DNA from: Sclerotinia nivalis | Taxonomy: Eukaryota > Ascomycota > Leotiomycetes > Helotiales > Sclerotiniaceae | Assembly: GCA_029531795.1 (NCBI GenBank) | Contig: JAPEIS010000008.1 | Location: 1,550,001-1,614,000, forward strand | Direction: 5' to 3' | Length of the DNA: 64,000 bases | The notes under the pieces: model-generated | Database searches by the model: none | Seen by the model: the letters and a program-made list of their open reading frames with translations, nothing else | Told to the model about the DNA's origin: nothing | Program-made: the position numbers and the translations under genes | Shown here: positions 23,597-34,463 of the stretch, in pieces | Layout: the number at the start of each line of letters is the position of its first letter | Numbering within the stretch: the stretch's first letter is position 1

Positions 23597-25053
23597 CTAC
23601 AAAAGCATTCTTCTTGGATCCTCTATGTACTCCTTAACCTTAACGAGGAATTGGACGGCCTCTCTTCCATCGAGTAGACGATGATCATAGGTCAAGGCCA
23701 GGTACATCATAGGACGAATGACAATTTGGCCATTAACGACAACGGGCTTATCCTTGATAGCATGTAGACCCAAAACCGCAGTTTGTGGAAGATTGATGAT
23801 GGGTGTACCCATTAATGAACCAAACACACCACCGTTGCTAATAGTGAAAGTGCCACCAGCCATGTCTTCAATTGTGAGTTTGTTGTCACGAGCCTGTGAA
23901 TCAGTAAGCAAGAATCGAGTCAAATATGCTACAGAACAAAATTACCTTCTTGCCTAAATCAGCAATAGTCTTCTCGATACCGACAAGGTCCATGGTCTCA
24001 GTGTTGCGAACAACAGGAGTTACCAAGCCCTTCTCGGTGGCAACGGCGACGCTGATATCGACATAATCCCTGTAAACGATGGTGTCACCCCCGTTCGGAC
24101 CCTCAATGGATGCGTTCACTGCAGGAATATCTCGCATAGCAAGCACAGATGCGCGAGAAAAGGCACTCATGAACCCAAGCTTGACGCCAGTCTTCTTGAG
24201 AACCTCATCCTTGTAGAGTTTTCTAAATTCCATCAAAGATGACATATCAACCTCGTTGAAAGTTGTAAGAGATGCCGCGGTATTTTGCGATTGCTTCAAA
24301 CGCTCGGCAATACGCAGTCGCATTCGATTCATCTTGACCTAATAATAATATTGTTAGCCGGACAAATTGTGTACAGGACTGGTGATGATCCATACGCGAC
24401 GCTCCTCCCGGCTGCCCAACGTAGGTGCGGAACTACTGGATGATGATTCTTGCTTCTTGGACTCCGATGGTTTGGGCTTAGGAGTCTCCTTTGGCTCTGC
24501 TTTCTTCTCCGGAGGTGGGGAAGAGTTGGATTGCTCTTTGGATTTCGGCTCCTCCTTCGATGGCCCAGAATCCGATGATGTTGATTGGTCTTTCGATGCT
24601 GGCTCTTTAGGTTCCGAAGAGGCCTTTTCTTTATCACCACCCTCTGGAGCACCGCCAAGTTCGAGACGGACCAAATCTTGACCAACTGTAACGGTATCTT
24701 CTTCGTTCGCCAAGAATTCCTTTATTGTGCCAGCTTCAGGAGCATTGACAGCAACATCGATCTACACATTTTCTTGTCAGCCATGGATTCTTGAGTACAT
24801 GTTGGAATATACGGACTTTATCCGTCTCAATTGTAGCTATTTCCTCATCCTGCTCAACATAATCACCGATCTGTTTTGACCATTGCTTCAAAGTCCCCTC
24901 AGAGATGGACTCTGCCATCTCTGGTACTTTGACAACCTTGTCGGCATAATTGCGAAATTGCTGGATAACTGGAAGAGGATATCTCAATTGCGGTGCCGCG
25001 GAACGTTGAGCCCGCAAAAATCGCGAGGCTGTTAAGACCCTCCTGGTAAGCAT
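23597..25053 (-). CDS. KGD2: dihydrolipoamide succinyltransferase, E2 of 2-oxoglutarate dehydrogenase (430 aa)
   Basis: The E2 core transfers the succinyl group from the lipoyl arm to CoA in the TCA cycle, in the mitochondrial matrix. Exons: 25053-24817, 24761-24396, 24338-23946, 23893-23597. Residues 1 to about 36 are an Arg-rich mitochondrial presequence. The lipoyl domain follows, with lipoyl Lys79 in ETDK-IDV, then a Pro/Glu/Ser/Lys-rich linker (about 117-195). The catalytic domain (about 200-430) includes [13 protein letters not shown] and DHRLLDG, with catalytic His403 and Asp407. No E1/E3-binding domain is present, as is usual for KGD2. Intron 1 starts right after the lipoyl-lysine codon with an uncommon donor, GTCCGT. 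It shares a 482-base promoter region with the divergent gene at 25,536. Confidence 0.95.
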
Positions 25054-25535
25054 TTCGAAAGGAGAGAAAAAATCAAGAGGTTATGTTCCGTGAGAGGAGG
25101 TGAGGATTTGAGAGAGATCCAAAGAAAGGAAGACCTGGCTGAGAGTTGTAGGAAAAGAAATAAAGAACCTATTTCCAAGGTCAACAAACGCGCATGCGAA
25201 AAGAAATAGGTAAAAGATAAGATTTGTTAATTATTACTGTATGATGTCTTTTCCGGGTTCGCGAGTTTTGAAGCGATGTCCCGACATTCGTACCCGCAGA
25301 TGCCCGCACAATATTCCCACACCTAAGTAGTTAGTAACTCCAACAATCAACCTCCACTCCACCTTACTGAATATTCATTCCGCGACCACCAACCACCAAC
25401 CACAGTTTAGACCTTTCCGATCAATAGCGTCAGTCTGACGATAAAGTACTTGAGTGGTCGGGAGAAAACACTATCCTTTTGGCATTACCCATCCATTTTA
25501 AGCATCAGCGGAGAAAAGATTAGATTTGATTCATA
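25054..25535. promoter_or_regulatory. shared divergent promoter region of KGD2 and the 86-aa gene
   Basis: These 482 bases separate two divergent starts, and both products look mitochondrial. The middle part (25,250-25,320) is GC-richer with repeated CCGACATTCG/CCCGCA-like words. No specific factor site can be assigned with confidence. Confidence 0.5.
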
Positions 25536-26058
25536 ATGTCTACCAGGGCTACAGTATCGTGGGTCTCAACCCTCCATCATATACAGGCCATCAGTACTAA
25601 ACCTTCCGTCCAGTTCGCTCTATCGACGCTCCCTAAAGCTTTCCTTAGACTGGTGTGTACATCGATATCTCTGGAGAGGTCAAGCATTGTACATCAGATC
25701 ATTATTCGAGGCGCAGAAGAACGTCCACGACCCAAGATTACAGAGGGCAAGTTACTTAATTGGTACAACGAGGGGATGCATAGACTGATTTGGTGGTTCG
25801 CAGGCATTGTTTAAAGAGACAGAGGATTTACTTGAGAAGTGGAAGCACCCAGATCCATACCGCCCACCTACTGCACCTGGAGGTAAGTTTCCTCTAGGCT
25901 GGTCGGATACACATCATATACTTACAATGTTATCTTTCAAGGATCGAAATACGAACGAAACCTTCCAGCACCAATTCTCGACCGTAAGTTAAATTATTTA
26001 TCGAATGTCGAGATGCCCGCGTTAACATTTCATAGCTCCACCAAAGATGGTCTTGTAA
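25536..26058 (+). CDS. conserved-looking small protein, probably mitochondrial (86 aa)
   Basis: Exons: 25536-25652, 25804-25882, 25942-25983, 26036-26058. All junctions are GT..AG and keep the frame. The product has a positively charged, Ser/Thr-rich N-terminus with no acidic residue in the first 40, as in mitochondrial import signals. A Lys/Glu-rich helix (ALFKETEDLLEKWKHPDPYR) follows, and then a Pro-rich C-terminus (PPTAPGGSKYERN, ending PPKMVL). Length and style resemble small accessory subunits of respiratory complexes or the mitoribosome, but I do not recognise the family. It is divergent from KGD2. The first intron (151 bases) is longer than the others and is the least certain. Confidence 0.7.
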
Positions 26059-26701
26059 GTTTCTGGGCAACGCATGGAGATAAGAGACAGATGGCTACAT
26101 GGTAGACTTATAGTCAGTCGAAGAAACGAGAAATTGTACATAGCACCAGGGAATTGGACGACGGTTTCGGCACACTTTAGATATGCCTTCAGAATACATG
26201 ACCGTAACCTCGCCGAGTGACTTTCTATGCAGGCCGATAAGGCTTCGAGGAGAATAGGCACGATCTGAAAAGTCAGGGAAATCTCGTTTGTTGTGCAAAA
26301 TTGGGGGGAAAAGAAACTTAAGGGGGAAAAAAAAAACCAATGAGAATTACAATCAAGTTGTAAGGTTGGAAGTCGAATGTTGGAACAGCAGTCAAGGCGG
26401 CGAAGCTCTTCTACATTCTCGGGAAAATTCAAAACAAACAGACGCGTCCCGCGTTACAGATCCCCGCGTTAAATTCCCATATTTCATTGCACTGAGTGAA
26501 GATGGAAGTATTTTGGAAAATGATGAAGAATGATCATTCGGATTTCATTCATAAGATTGATTCAGAAAGCAATCCTAATCCATTGCCATGGATTTTAATG
26601 TACAACCGGAACGCGAAAAAGTAACCATAAACCCAAACCCATACGACACCCCATTATCATAAAAGCAGACCATCTCAAGCCAACAACCCAGAAACGAAAA
26701 T
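26059..26701. other. intergenic, 0.64 kb, between convergent genes
   Basis: It holds the 3' UTRs of the 86-aa gene and of H2A. Minus-strand open frames at 26,022-26,432 and a plus-strand one at 26,288-26,533 overlap each other and have no recognisable content. Confidence 0.6.
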
Positions 26702-27355
<654 letters not shown>

Positions 27356-27858
27356 GATGAAGATGGTATAAAATTAAAAAGTAAGTTGAAGTTGATGAAT
27401 TGATTCAATGAAGAATTCTGGAGTAACTTGTGTCGAAAGTTTTGCGTGGATGGAAAATGAATTTGTTGATGATGGGAAGTTGAAAGGGCGCAGGTAATTT
27501 ATCAACATAGCTTGTGATTTCACTACTGCATAAGTTCTTTCCCATAGAGAACTAAACCATTTTCGGCGCTACCCGTTGTCCAATCATATAATTCACTTGT
27601 GGTCCCACATCAATTTGGTATCCAATCATATAATTTATTTTTTAGTCCCACCATGAATTTGGTGTACCACTTGGCGCTAGTGTACACGAAGTGATTAGCA
27701 AGTCTTCCTTTTACTTAAACCGATCTCTTTCCCTTCAATTCATTCAACTTCGAATAATTTCAAACAACAAAACAAACTGACGTCTATCTGCACACTTACA
27801 TCAACATCAACTCTCACCTTATATCTTTCAATCCAACAAACCACATTTTATATTCGAA
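27356..27858. promoter_or_regulatory. bidirectional H2A-H2B promoter with duplicated CCAAT-containing unit
   Basis: These 503 bases lie between two histone start codons. A 42-base unit is tandemly duplicated. CCAATCATATAATT occurs at 27,580-27,593 and 27,622-27,635, each followed by TTAGTCCCAC/TGGTCCCAC and then AATTTGGT. The two CCAAT boxes would suit the CCAAT-binding complex. GGCGCT/TTGGCGCTAG words at 27,565 and 27,671 are further candidates for cell-cycle control. Assignments are inferred from sequence only. Confidence 0.65.
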
Positions 27859-28491
27859 ATGCCACCAAAGGGAGTTGCAAGCAAAGCACCAGCTGCCGCT
27901 AAGGTACGTTGTTTACTCTAATCGAGCTCAAATAATTGTTTCTAACATTTTGGAACACAGGCACCTGCATCCGCATCAAAGGCCCCAGCTAAGTCAGATG
28001 CTGGCAAGAAAACCACCGCCGGCGAGGGAAAGCCACGCAAGAAGAAGGGACGCAAGGAGACTTACTCTTCATACATCTACAAAGGTACGAACCCACTCGC
28101 GCTTTCCGATCGCGTTTTCAATAATAACGCGTCGCATTTACAAAACAAACAAACACTGACATTTTTCTTTCTCAATCATAGTTCTCAAGCAAGTTCACCC
28201 AGATACTGGTATTTCCAACCGCGCCATGTCTATCTTGAACTCCTTCGTCAACGATATCTTCGAGCGCGTCGCTACTGAGGCCTCCAAGCTCGCTGCTTAC
28301 AACAAGAAGAGCACCATCTCATCAAGAGAGATCCAAACCTCGTATGTGCCAATCAAATCTCATCGCGATTTTTTTTTTCCATTTCTAACAATTTTCGCAG
28401 TGTTCGTCTCATTCTTCCCGGTGAACTCGCAAAGCACGCCGTTTCTGAGGGTACCAAGGCTGTCACCAAGTACTCTTCATCCACGAAATAA
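27859..28491 (+). CDS. htb1: histone H2B (139 aa)
   Basis: This is the core histone that dimerises with H2A. Exons: 27859-27903, 27961-28084, 28182-28341, 28401-28491. A Lys/Ala/Pro-rich N-terminal tail ([15 protein letters not shown]) leads to the fold with [38 protein letters not shown] and [10 protein letters not shown]. The C-terminal helix is [20 protein letters not shown], ending TKYSSSTK. The Lys near the end (AVTKY) is the conserved ubiquitination site. It shares a promoter with H2A. The 3' side faces the 3' end of SQS1. Confidence 0.97.
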
Positions 28492-28955
28492 GTTGTCTTT
28501 TCTTTGGGGTTTTAGGGGGATATCGGATATGCTTGAGCTCTGGGTCATCTGACAGATGATGGCTGTTGTTGTTCGAGGGCCTTGGGGTTTTCTTTTTAAT
28601 GCGTTATGGATGGTCTGATTTTTATGGGGGCAAATGTCTTCACGGTCTGTTTTCGGGGTACGTGGCTGTACAATAAACAAACGTCTTCACATCAGAATAG
28701 GGAATTAGAAGACGAAATTCAAACATGAACTTAATTCACCATCTCCCCCCGCTTCAATAAAATGCGACAGTTGTACAGTTTCTACCATGAGTTATGATGC
28801 AATGGAAATCAGCTCATATGAAACTGAAATTTGCCATCAGTCGTTCTTTATTAATTCTACAAAGCTAACCTTCGCCTCGGACGCGCTTCGAGCTTCTGAA
28901 GCAAAATACACGCCCATCTATTTTTGGAAAGCCCTTTTTGGTAATTTCACCATCT
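28492..28955. other. intergenic, 0.46 kb, between convergent H2B and SQS1
   Basis: It contains the H2B 3' UTR, GT-rich just after the stop with AATAAACAAA at about 28,671, and the end of the SQS1 transcript. No gene is visible. Confidence 0.6.
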
Positions 28956-31451
28956 TTATCCCAGACCAGCTTTAGTCGTTTTTACAACATGAGAAACTGG
29001 CTGAAGAATCCCCTTATTATCGAGAGCACCAAGAGCGGTGCCAGCACTCCAGCCCATCTTCTCCAGCATCGCTCTTCCTTTGTTCCCAACGCCCAGCTCA
29101 GGGGCCGAGGCACCGACTATATCACCGTCACGATAACTCGCTGCACCAAAACCTCCACCGGGGCCACCGCCACCACCAGCTCGACCACCACGCCTGGACG
29201 CATTGCCTGCTCTTCTCCCACCTACATCATTACGAGGAAGGAAACGCCGTGAAAGTTTTGATGCTGCAGTCTCGTAGGCACGCTCTCCATAAGCGATTGT
29301 TCTTGAAGTGCGGTACAAGATAGGATAACGCTTATTGCCCAAGCCGGCTGACTTAGACTTTAATTTGAAGGCATCGGCGATTTCGTGAACGAATTTACGA
29401 TCGGCTTTGTCCATTGCAGGAAGAGAAAGCCTGTATTATGTTAGCATGTAGATTAGGAGAAACGGAAAGGATACTGACGTAGTATTATCACCCTTCAAGA
29501 ACTCCTTGATTTCTTCCTTGATATCATCAATACTCATTCCTTCCTTATACTTTGCCTTCATATCGGGCTTGCCATGTTTGCCAGTTAGTAATCCTTGTGC
29601 ACGTAGTATTTCACGTTCCTGCTTTCTCTCCTTCTTCTTGGCACGATCATTGTCCCATGCTGATTGCATTGAGGCCTCGAGCTCTGAATCCGAGATGTCA
29701 TCAAGAATCAATTTTCCTTTGCGACCTTTGGGCTTCTTTTTGAGGCTCGGCCGATCAAAGTCCATTACATCAAATCCATCATAAGCATCGGCCAATGGAG
29801 CTGCAGGCGGAAATTCACCTTGGCGACGCTGTCTTTCCTTTCTGCCTCTTCTGCCTGACAGTATGAAGTCATTGAGATCAATTGTGGGAGCTTCGATTTC
29901 TTCATCCTCATCATGAACTTCATCATCGAACAGTAGAATTTCATCTCCACCCATACCAAGCTCCTCCTGCTTAGCTATCAGCCTCGCAATCTGTTCATCG
30001 TTCATTTTGCCGATCCTCCTTTGAACTAGATCCTGCTCATCATCATGATCGTCATCATCCTCATCGCCAATATCACCGGAATCGTCACTGTCTTCATCTC
30101 CATTACTTTCAAATTCGGCGATCAACTTCTCTTCAGCTTCAAATGCTTCGATGAGGGGCAGCGCATCGGAGTCTTGCAACACATGCAGTGGAACCCATCT
30201 GGCTTCGTCTACATCCTGATGTTCCCAGACAATTAAGTACTGCAAACCGCCAACACGATGCCTTTTGGACAAAACAGTCTGGACTTTGCCTCGAGCCTCA
30301 TCGGACGTACTTAGATCATCAAGGTCCTGTAACTCCGTCCGACTCCATCCGTGCCGTTCATTTTGACCAGAATCTTGGGGTTCCTCTGCAGAAGAGTCAT
30401 CTTGCCAAGCAGCGTCCTCATCACCCCCTAACTCCCTTCTGTTGCAAGTCTGGTCGGCATCATCCATACTTTGTTGCTGGTCCATGTTTGCGATGTAATC
30501 TGCAATCATGGCATCCTCTTCATCACTATAATTGGCCCTTCCAGTTGCTCGCCGACCTCGTCTAGCGCGACCTTGATGGCGACCTTTATTCTGACGCTTG
30601 GGTAGAATTGCTCCAAAGTTAGGAGAAGGCGAATTGGCCCACTGATGTGGCGTCGCCCCCAGAAACGTCTCTTTGTTCAAAGCCTCTGCTAACTCGGGTG
30701 GAATGGACTCTAAGGATGCCTCTTTTTCATCCAATGTTTCTTCTAGTAGTTTATGTTGCTCAAGAAGTTTGTCTTCCACCATCTTAATCCTAGCATCTAT
30801 TGGGTCCGCATATGCTGGGAGGTCGTGTTTGATTCTGACATCTCCTTTCCCTGATTGACTACGTCCGTGAAAGAGTATGACTTCTTCGCTTGAGTCTGAC
30901 CGAGCTGGAGAGATCGAACGTAAACGCGGAGGTGCAAGACCAGTTTCAACGGGCTTGCTGCCATCGGTATCTATCATGAACAACGAAGACGATGCAGCCA
31001 TAGGTTTTTCCCGATCTGCCATTTGTACATCCTGAGCCAAGATTTCTTCAGATAGTTCTGCAGACTCCAAGGTCATTCCAGCCAATGCTTCCTCAGAATC
31101 TTGGATGAGATCGGTTGGTTTGAACTCTCCAGCACTGACAAAGCTCACCTTTGTATCCCTCAACCTTTGATCAGAGTTCCAGAATGAATGACGTTCCGTA
31201 TTGCGCGCTTCTTCCTGAAGTGTGAAGCCTGCGATATGTCGATCTTGTTAGTCTTTACCGACATGCTGCTGCGGAAGCAACCGCATTAGTTGCACGAGGA
31301 ATATGTGAACATTACCAGTATGAGGTCTTTGGGGAACATATGCGCCAGCGAATGGTACAAAAGAGGTTCCAGGATTGGGAGTTCCGCGGCCACCTCTAGG
31401 TGAACTGAAATTGCCCCTCCCACGAGTGCCACCCCGTTTGTTTCGTGGCAT
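28956..31451 (-). CDS. SQS1: R3H and G-patch protein, Sqs1-like (786 aa)
   Basis: This family activates the DEAH helicase Prp43 in splicing and ribosome assembly, in nucleus and nucleolus. Exons: 31451-31316, 31228-29479, 29430-28956. The N-terminus is RGG/Arg-rich (MPRNKRGGTRGRGNF). The middle is long and acidic with Asp/Glu runs and a KGRHQGRARRGRRATGRA basic patch. An R3H domain near 635-700 includes DKADRKFVHEIADAF and YPILYRTSRT. A Gly/Arg-rich segment follows, and the C-terminal G-patch (about 740-786) includes GRAMLEKMGWSAGTALG. The R3H plus C-terminal G-patch order is diagnostic. Donor sites are GTAATG and GTCAGT. The first intron separates the RGG tail. Confidence 0.92.
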
Positions 31452-32347
31452 AGCTTGTGCTTTACGATGAAGTCGAGATAGATTCAAAGTTTGAGGGTGA
31501 TAATTTGATGTACAGATCCATAGGATCAAACCATCAAAGTTGGGTAATTCAAAATATGAGAAGACGGAGGAAGATTTGGCATGGAAATATATTCGTTTGG
31601 TGGGTGTAGTATAGGTAACCAAATGAATTACTATTACAGTCAATTAATTACCTTGATACCTGACCAAGGTACTTGCGGGTACTTTTTACTAGGCCAGGAG
31701 TCAGTGTGCTTAGCGTAAAAGGGTTCTTATCGATAACAAAGAGGAATTACCAGGGCGGGTCACCTTCAGCTAGTCATCATATCCATCATATCCATCATAT
31801 CCATCATTGATTGACATTCATGAAAGGTAGAACTAATGAGGAACTGATTAATAACAATACATACTACCTATTCTTTATGTATCATTACGTGAGGTGATTG
31901 ACTAAATTATATCATTAACCATACATTTCCTTTTACTTTTTTCTCTCCCTCCGCTTTTCCCGTACATGCACTGACAATCAGACAATCAGTCAGTACTACA
32001 GTACTAGACTGAGCTAGGTATCACATCCACATTCATCAGCTGCCTGCAGCGCAAGCACTCAACCCATTCAAACTCCCCAACTCCAGACTTTCAAAAACAA
32101 CAACTTCTTCTGATACATTTCTCAAATTGTTGAGGTTTAACTTTATTATACCGCTGTTCCTTCAACTACAATTTTGCTTGGATCGGATGTCTACTTCACA
32201 GATCGGCTGTCTACTTCACAATAGATTTGATCAATAACTCCAGGCAATTTCCCCTCACCTCACCGTCCCCGCCATTCCTTACCCAATACTCGACAGTCTT
32301 ATGTACATTCGACACAATCTATATACGAAACATAGTCGCATTCAGCC
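31452..32347. other. divergent intergenic region SQS1 / ATG4, 0.9 kb
   Basis: It holds the promoters of both genes. A 9-base repeat (CATATCCAT, about 31,775-31,806) and a perfect-but-one 20-base tandem duplication at 32,181-32,220 (GATCGGATGTCTACTTCACA and GATCGGCTGTCTACTTCACA) are present; the latter probably lies in the ATG4 leader. No further gene was seen. Confidence 0.6.
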
Positions 32348-33816
32348 ATGACGACGGTTGATATAGGTCGTTACAAACGCCTCGTCCAGTATTTCTGGGA
32401 TCCCGAGCCTACAAACAATATCGCATCGAAGTCACCTATTTGGTGTTTAGGAGAAGAATATCTCGTTTCAGACAAGTCATCCACTTCAGCTGTTACAGAC
32501 TCTCCTCCCCAGGAAGGAGGATATTTACCCGCACTATCTCTATCCACCACAGAAGCTACAACTCCACCAGACAGTACCGTTGGCAGCCTCGAATCAAGCT
32601 CAGATTACGATAATTGCGACACAGCTAGCACAGATGGAGGATGGCCAACCGCATTTCTTGACGATTTCGAAGCCAAGATATGGCTCACATATCGATCCAA
32701 CTTTCAAGCGATAGCTAAGTCGCAAGACCCGAAAGCCCTCTCTGCAATGTCGCTATCAGTACGACTGAGAAGTCAGCTTGTTGATCAAGGAGGCTTTACT
32801 TCTGACACGGGGTGGGGTTGTATGATAAGGTCCGGACAGAGCCTGTTGGCGAATGCGTTACTTACTCTGAGGATGGGCAGAGGTTCGCCTCCTTTACGTT
32901 ATCTTGTTTTATATCCAGGCTAACCATGACGTAGAATGGCGTCGGGGCTCATCCAGTAACGAAGAACGCAAAATCTTGTCTTTATTTGCCGATGATCCCA
33001 GAGCTCCGTACTCAATTCACAAATTCGTTGAGCATGGTGCAAGTGCTTGTGGGAAGCACCCCGGAGAGTGGTTTGGACCATCTGCCACTGCTCGCTGTAT
33101 ACAGTAAGAACAACATCTTAGAGAAATTTGACCAGTGGCTGATTATTTACAGGGCGTTGACCAACAGCCAAGTCGATTCAGAGCTACGGGTGTATATCAC
33201 AGGCGACGGATCGGACGTGTACGAAGATACCTTCATGAGTATTGCAAAGCCAAACAGCACAGAATTCACGCCTACTCTCATCTTAGTTGGTACGAGGCTG
33301 GGCCTTGACAAGATAACTCCTGTCTACTGGGAGGCGCTGAAGTCCTCCTTACAGATGCCTCAGTCTGTTGGAATAGCTGGGTAAGTCGCCCTACTTTATA
33401 AGAATGATTATATACTAATTTAGTACAGAGGCCGCCCGTCCTCCTCGCACTACTTCATTGGTGTACAGGAGTCAGATTTTTTTTATCTGGATCCTCACCA
33501 AACTCGACCAGCACTGCCGTTTAAAGATAATGTAGAGGACTACACTACTGAGGATATTGACTCATGCCATACACGCCGACTTCGACGACTTCACATAAAG
33601 GAGATGGACCCTAGCATGCTTATTGCATTTTTGATACGCGATGAGAACGACTGGAAAGACTGGCGACGGGCCGTTAGAGAAGTCCAGGGTAAGGGAGTTA
33701 TTCATGTTGCAGATAGGGATCCGGCATTGCATGGTCTTGGCGCAGAGCGGGATGGGGCCATTGACGAGGTTGAGACATTCGACGACGACGATGACGATAC
33801 CATATTAGATGGTTAA
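32348..33816 (+). CDS. atg4: cysteine protease Atg4 (439 aa)
   Basis: Atg4 trims Atg8 to expose its C-terminal glycine and later releases Atg8 from lipid, in the cytosol during autophagy (peptidase family C54). Exons: 32348-32882, 32935-33103, 33153-33380, 33429-33816. The catalytic Cys158 is in [19 protein letters not shown], and Asp332/His334 are in [10 protein letters not shown], completing the triad. Conserved blocks [29 protein letters not shown] and HYFIGVQ are intact. The N-terminal Ser/Thr-rich insert (about 42-95) is typical of filamentous fungi. The C-terminus is an Asp run ending DDTILDG. The first intron has an unusual donor, GTTCGC, but the joined frame matches the family exactly. 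Confidence 0.95.
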
Positions 33817-34016
33817 GGCACCGAGGAATAATCTATCAAGGGCGTTTAGGCGTATCAGGCATTTAGGGTGCGGGACTCTATAGAAACCATGCTTAATTCA
33901 TTCTCATGTCAAAACACAATCTTGATTGGTTTCAATGTTGTCGATGTTGATATCTACCGATTTTGACTTATTGTACTGTTCAACACTTTGTTGCCATCCC
34001 ATTTCAATCCAAACAC

Positions 34017-34448
34017 CTAAACGTATTCCCAGATTGGTATCAGCAACCGAGGTTGGGAGTGATCACGAAGTAACATGATGCATTTTTGAAAGGTAATATC
34101 CATGTTTTGCCCAGGCGCGTATCTGAGGATATAAACGACATCACAAACATTACTACTGGATTCTAAAGTTCGAATATAACCTTTAAATAACACCAAACGA
34201 ATTAATTCTGAAAAAGCACGACCTATTTTTGAATTAAATCTTTGTATTGATCTTAAGTTTGGATTATGAAAGATGGAATGCTTTGAAAATAACCACATTG
34301 CAAAACGAGTGAGTTGTGTATAGTTTTGATGAGTAGGCTCATTAAATTTTGTGCCCTGAGTAATAAAATTCTTCTTTGAAATGCCTCGATGTACAAATAG
34401 GGGTATAAAGCTACCATAAACCACACTCAATGCTCCAAACTTCGTCAT
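34017..34448 (-). CDS. orphan ORF, hypothetical protein (143 aa)
   Basis: This ATG-started frame lies 15 bases downstream of the JJJ1 stop, on the same strand. The product (begins MTKFGALSVVYGSFIPLFVH, ends PIWEYV) is basic, with no signal peptide, no clear membrane segment and no motif I recognise. Base composition is a little more AT-rich than in neighbouring genes. It could be a lineage-specific gene, the remnant of a gene, or a chance frame in the JJJ1 3' UTR and downstream sequence. The region 33,817-34,016 has nothing else. Confidence 0.35.
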   Translation of the reverse strand: MTKFGALSVVYGSFIPLFVHRGISKKNFITQGTKFNEPTHQNYTQLTRFAMWLFSKHSIFHNPNLRSIQRFNSKIGRAFSELIRLVLFKGYIRTLESSSNVCDVVYILRYAPGQNMDITFQKCIMLLRDHSQPRLLIPIWEYV

Positions 34449-34463
34449 TTAGCTACTCATACT

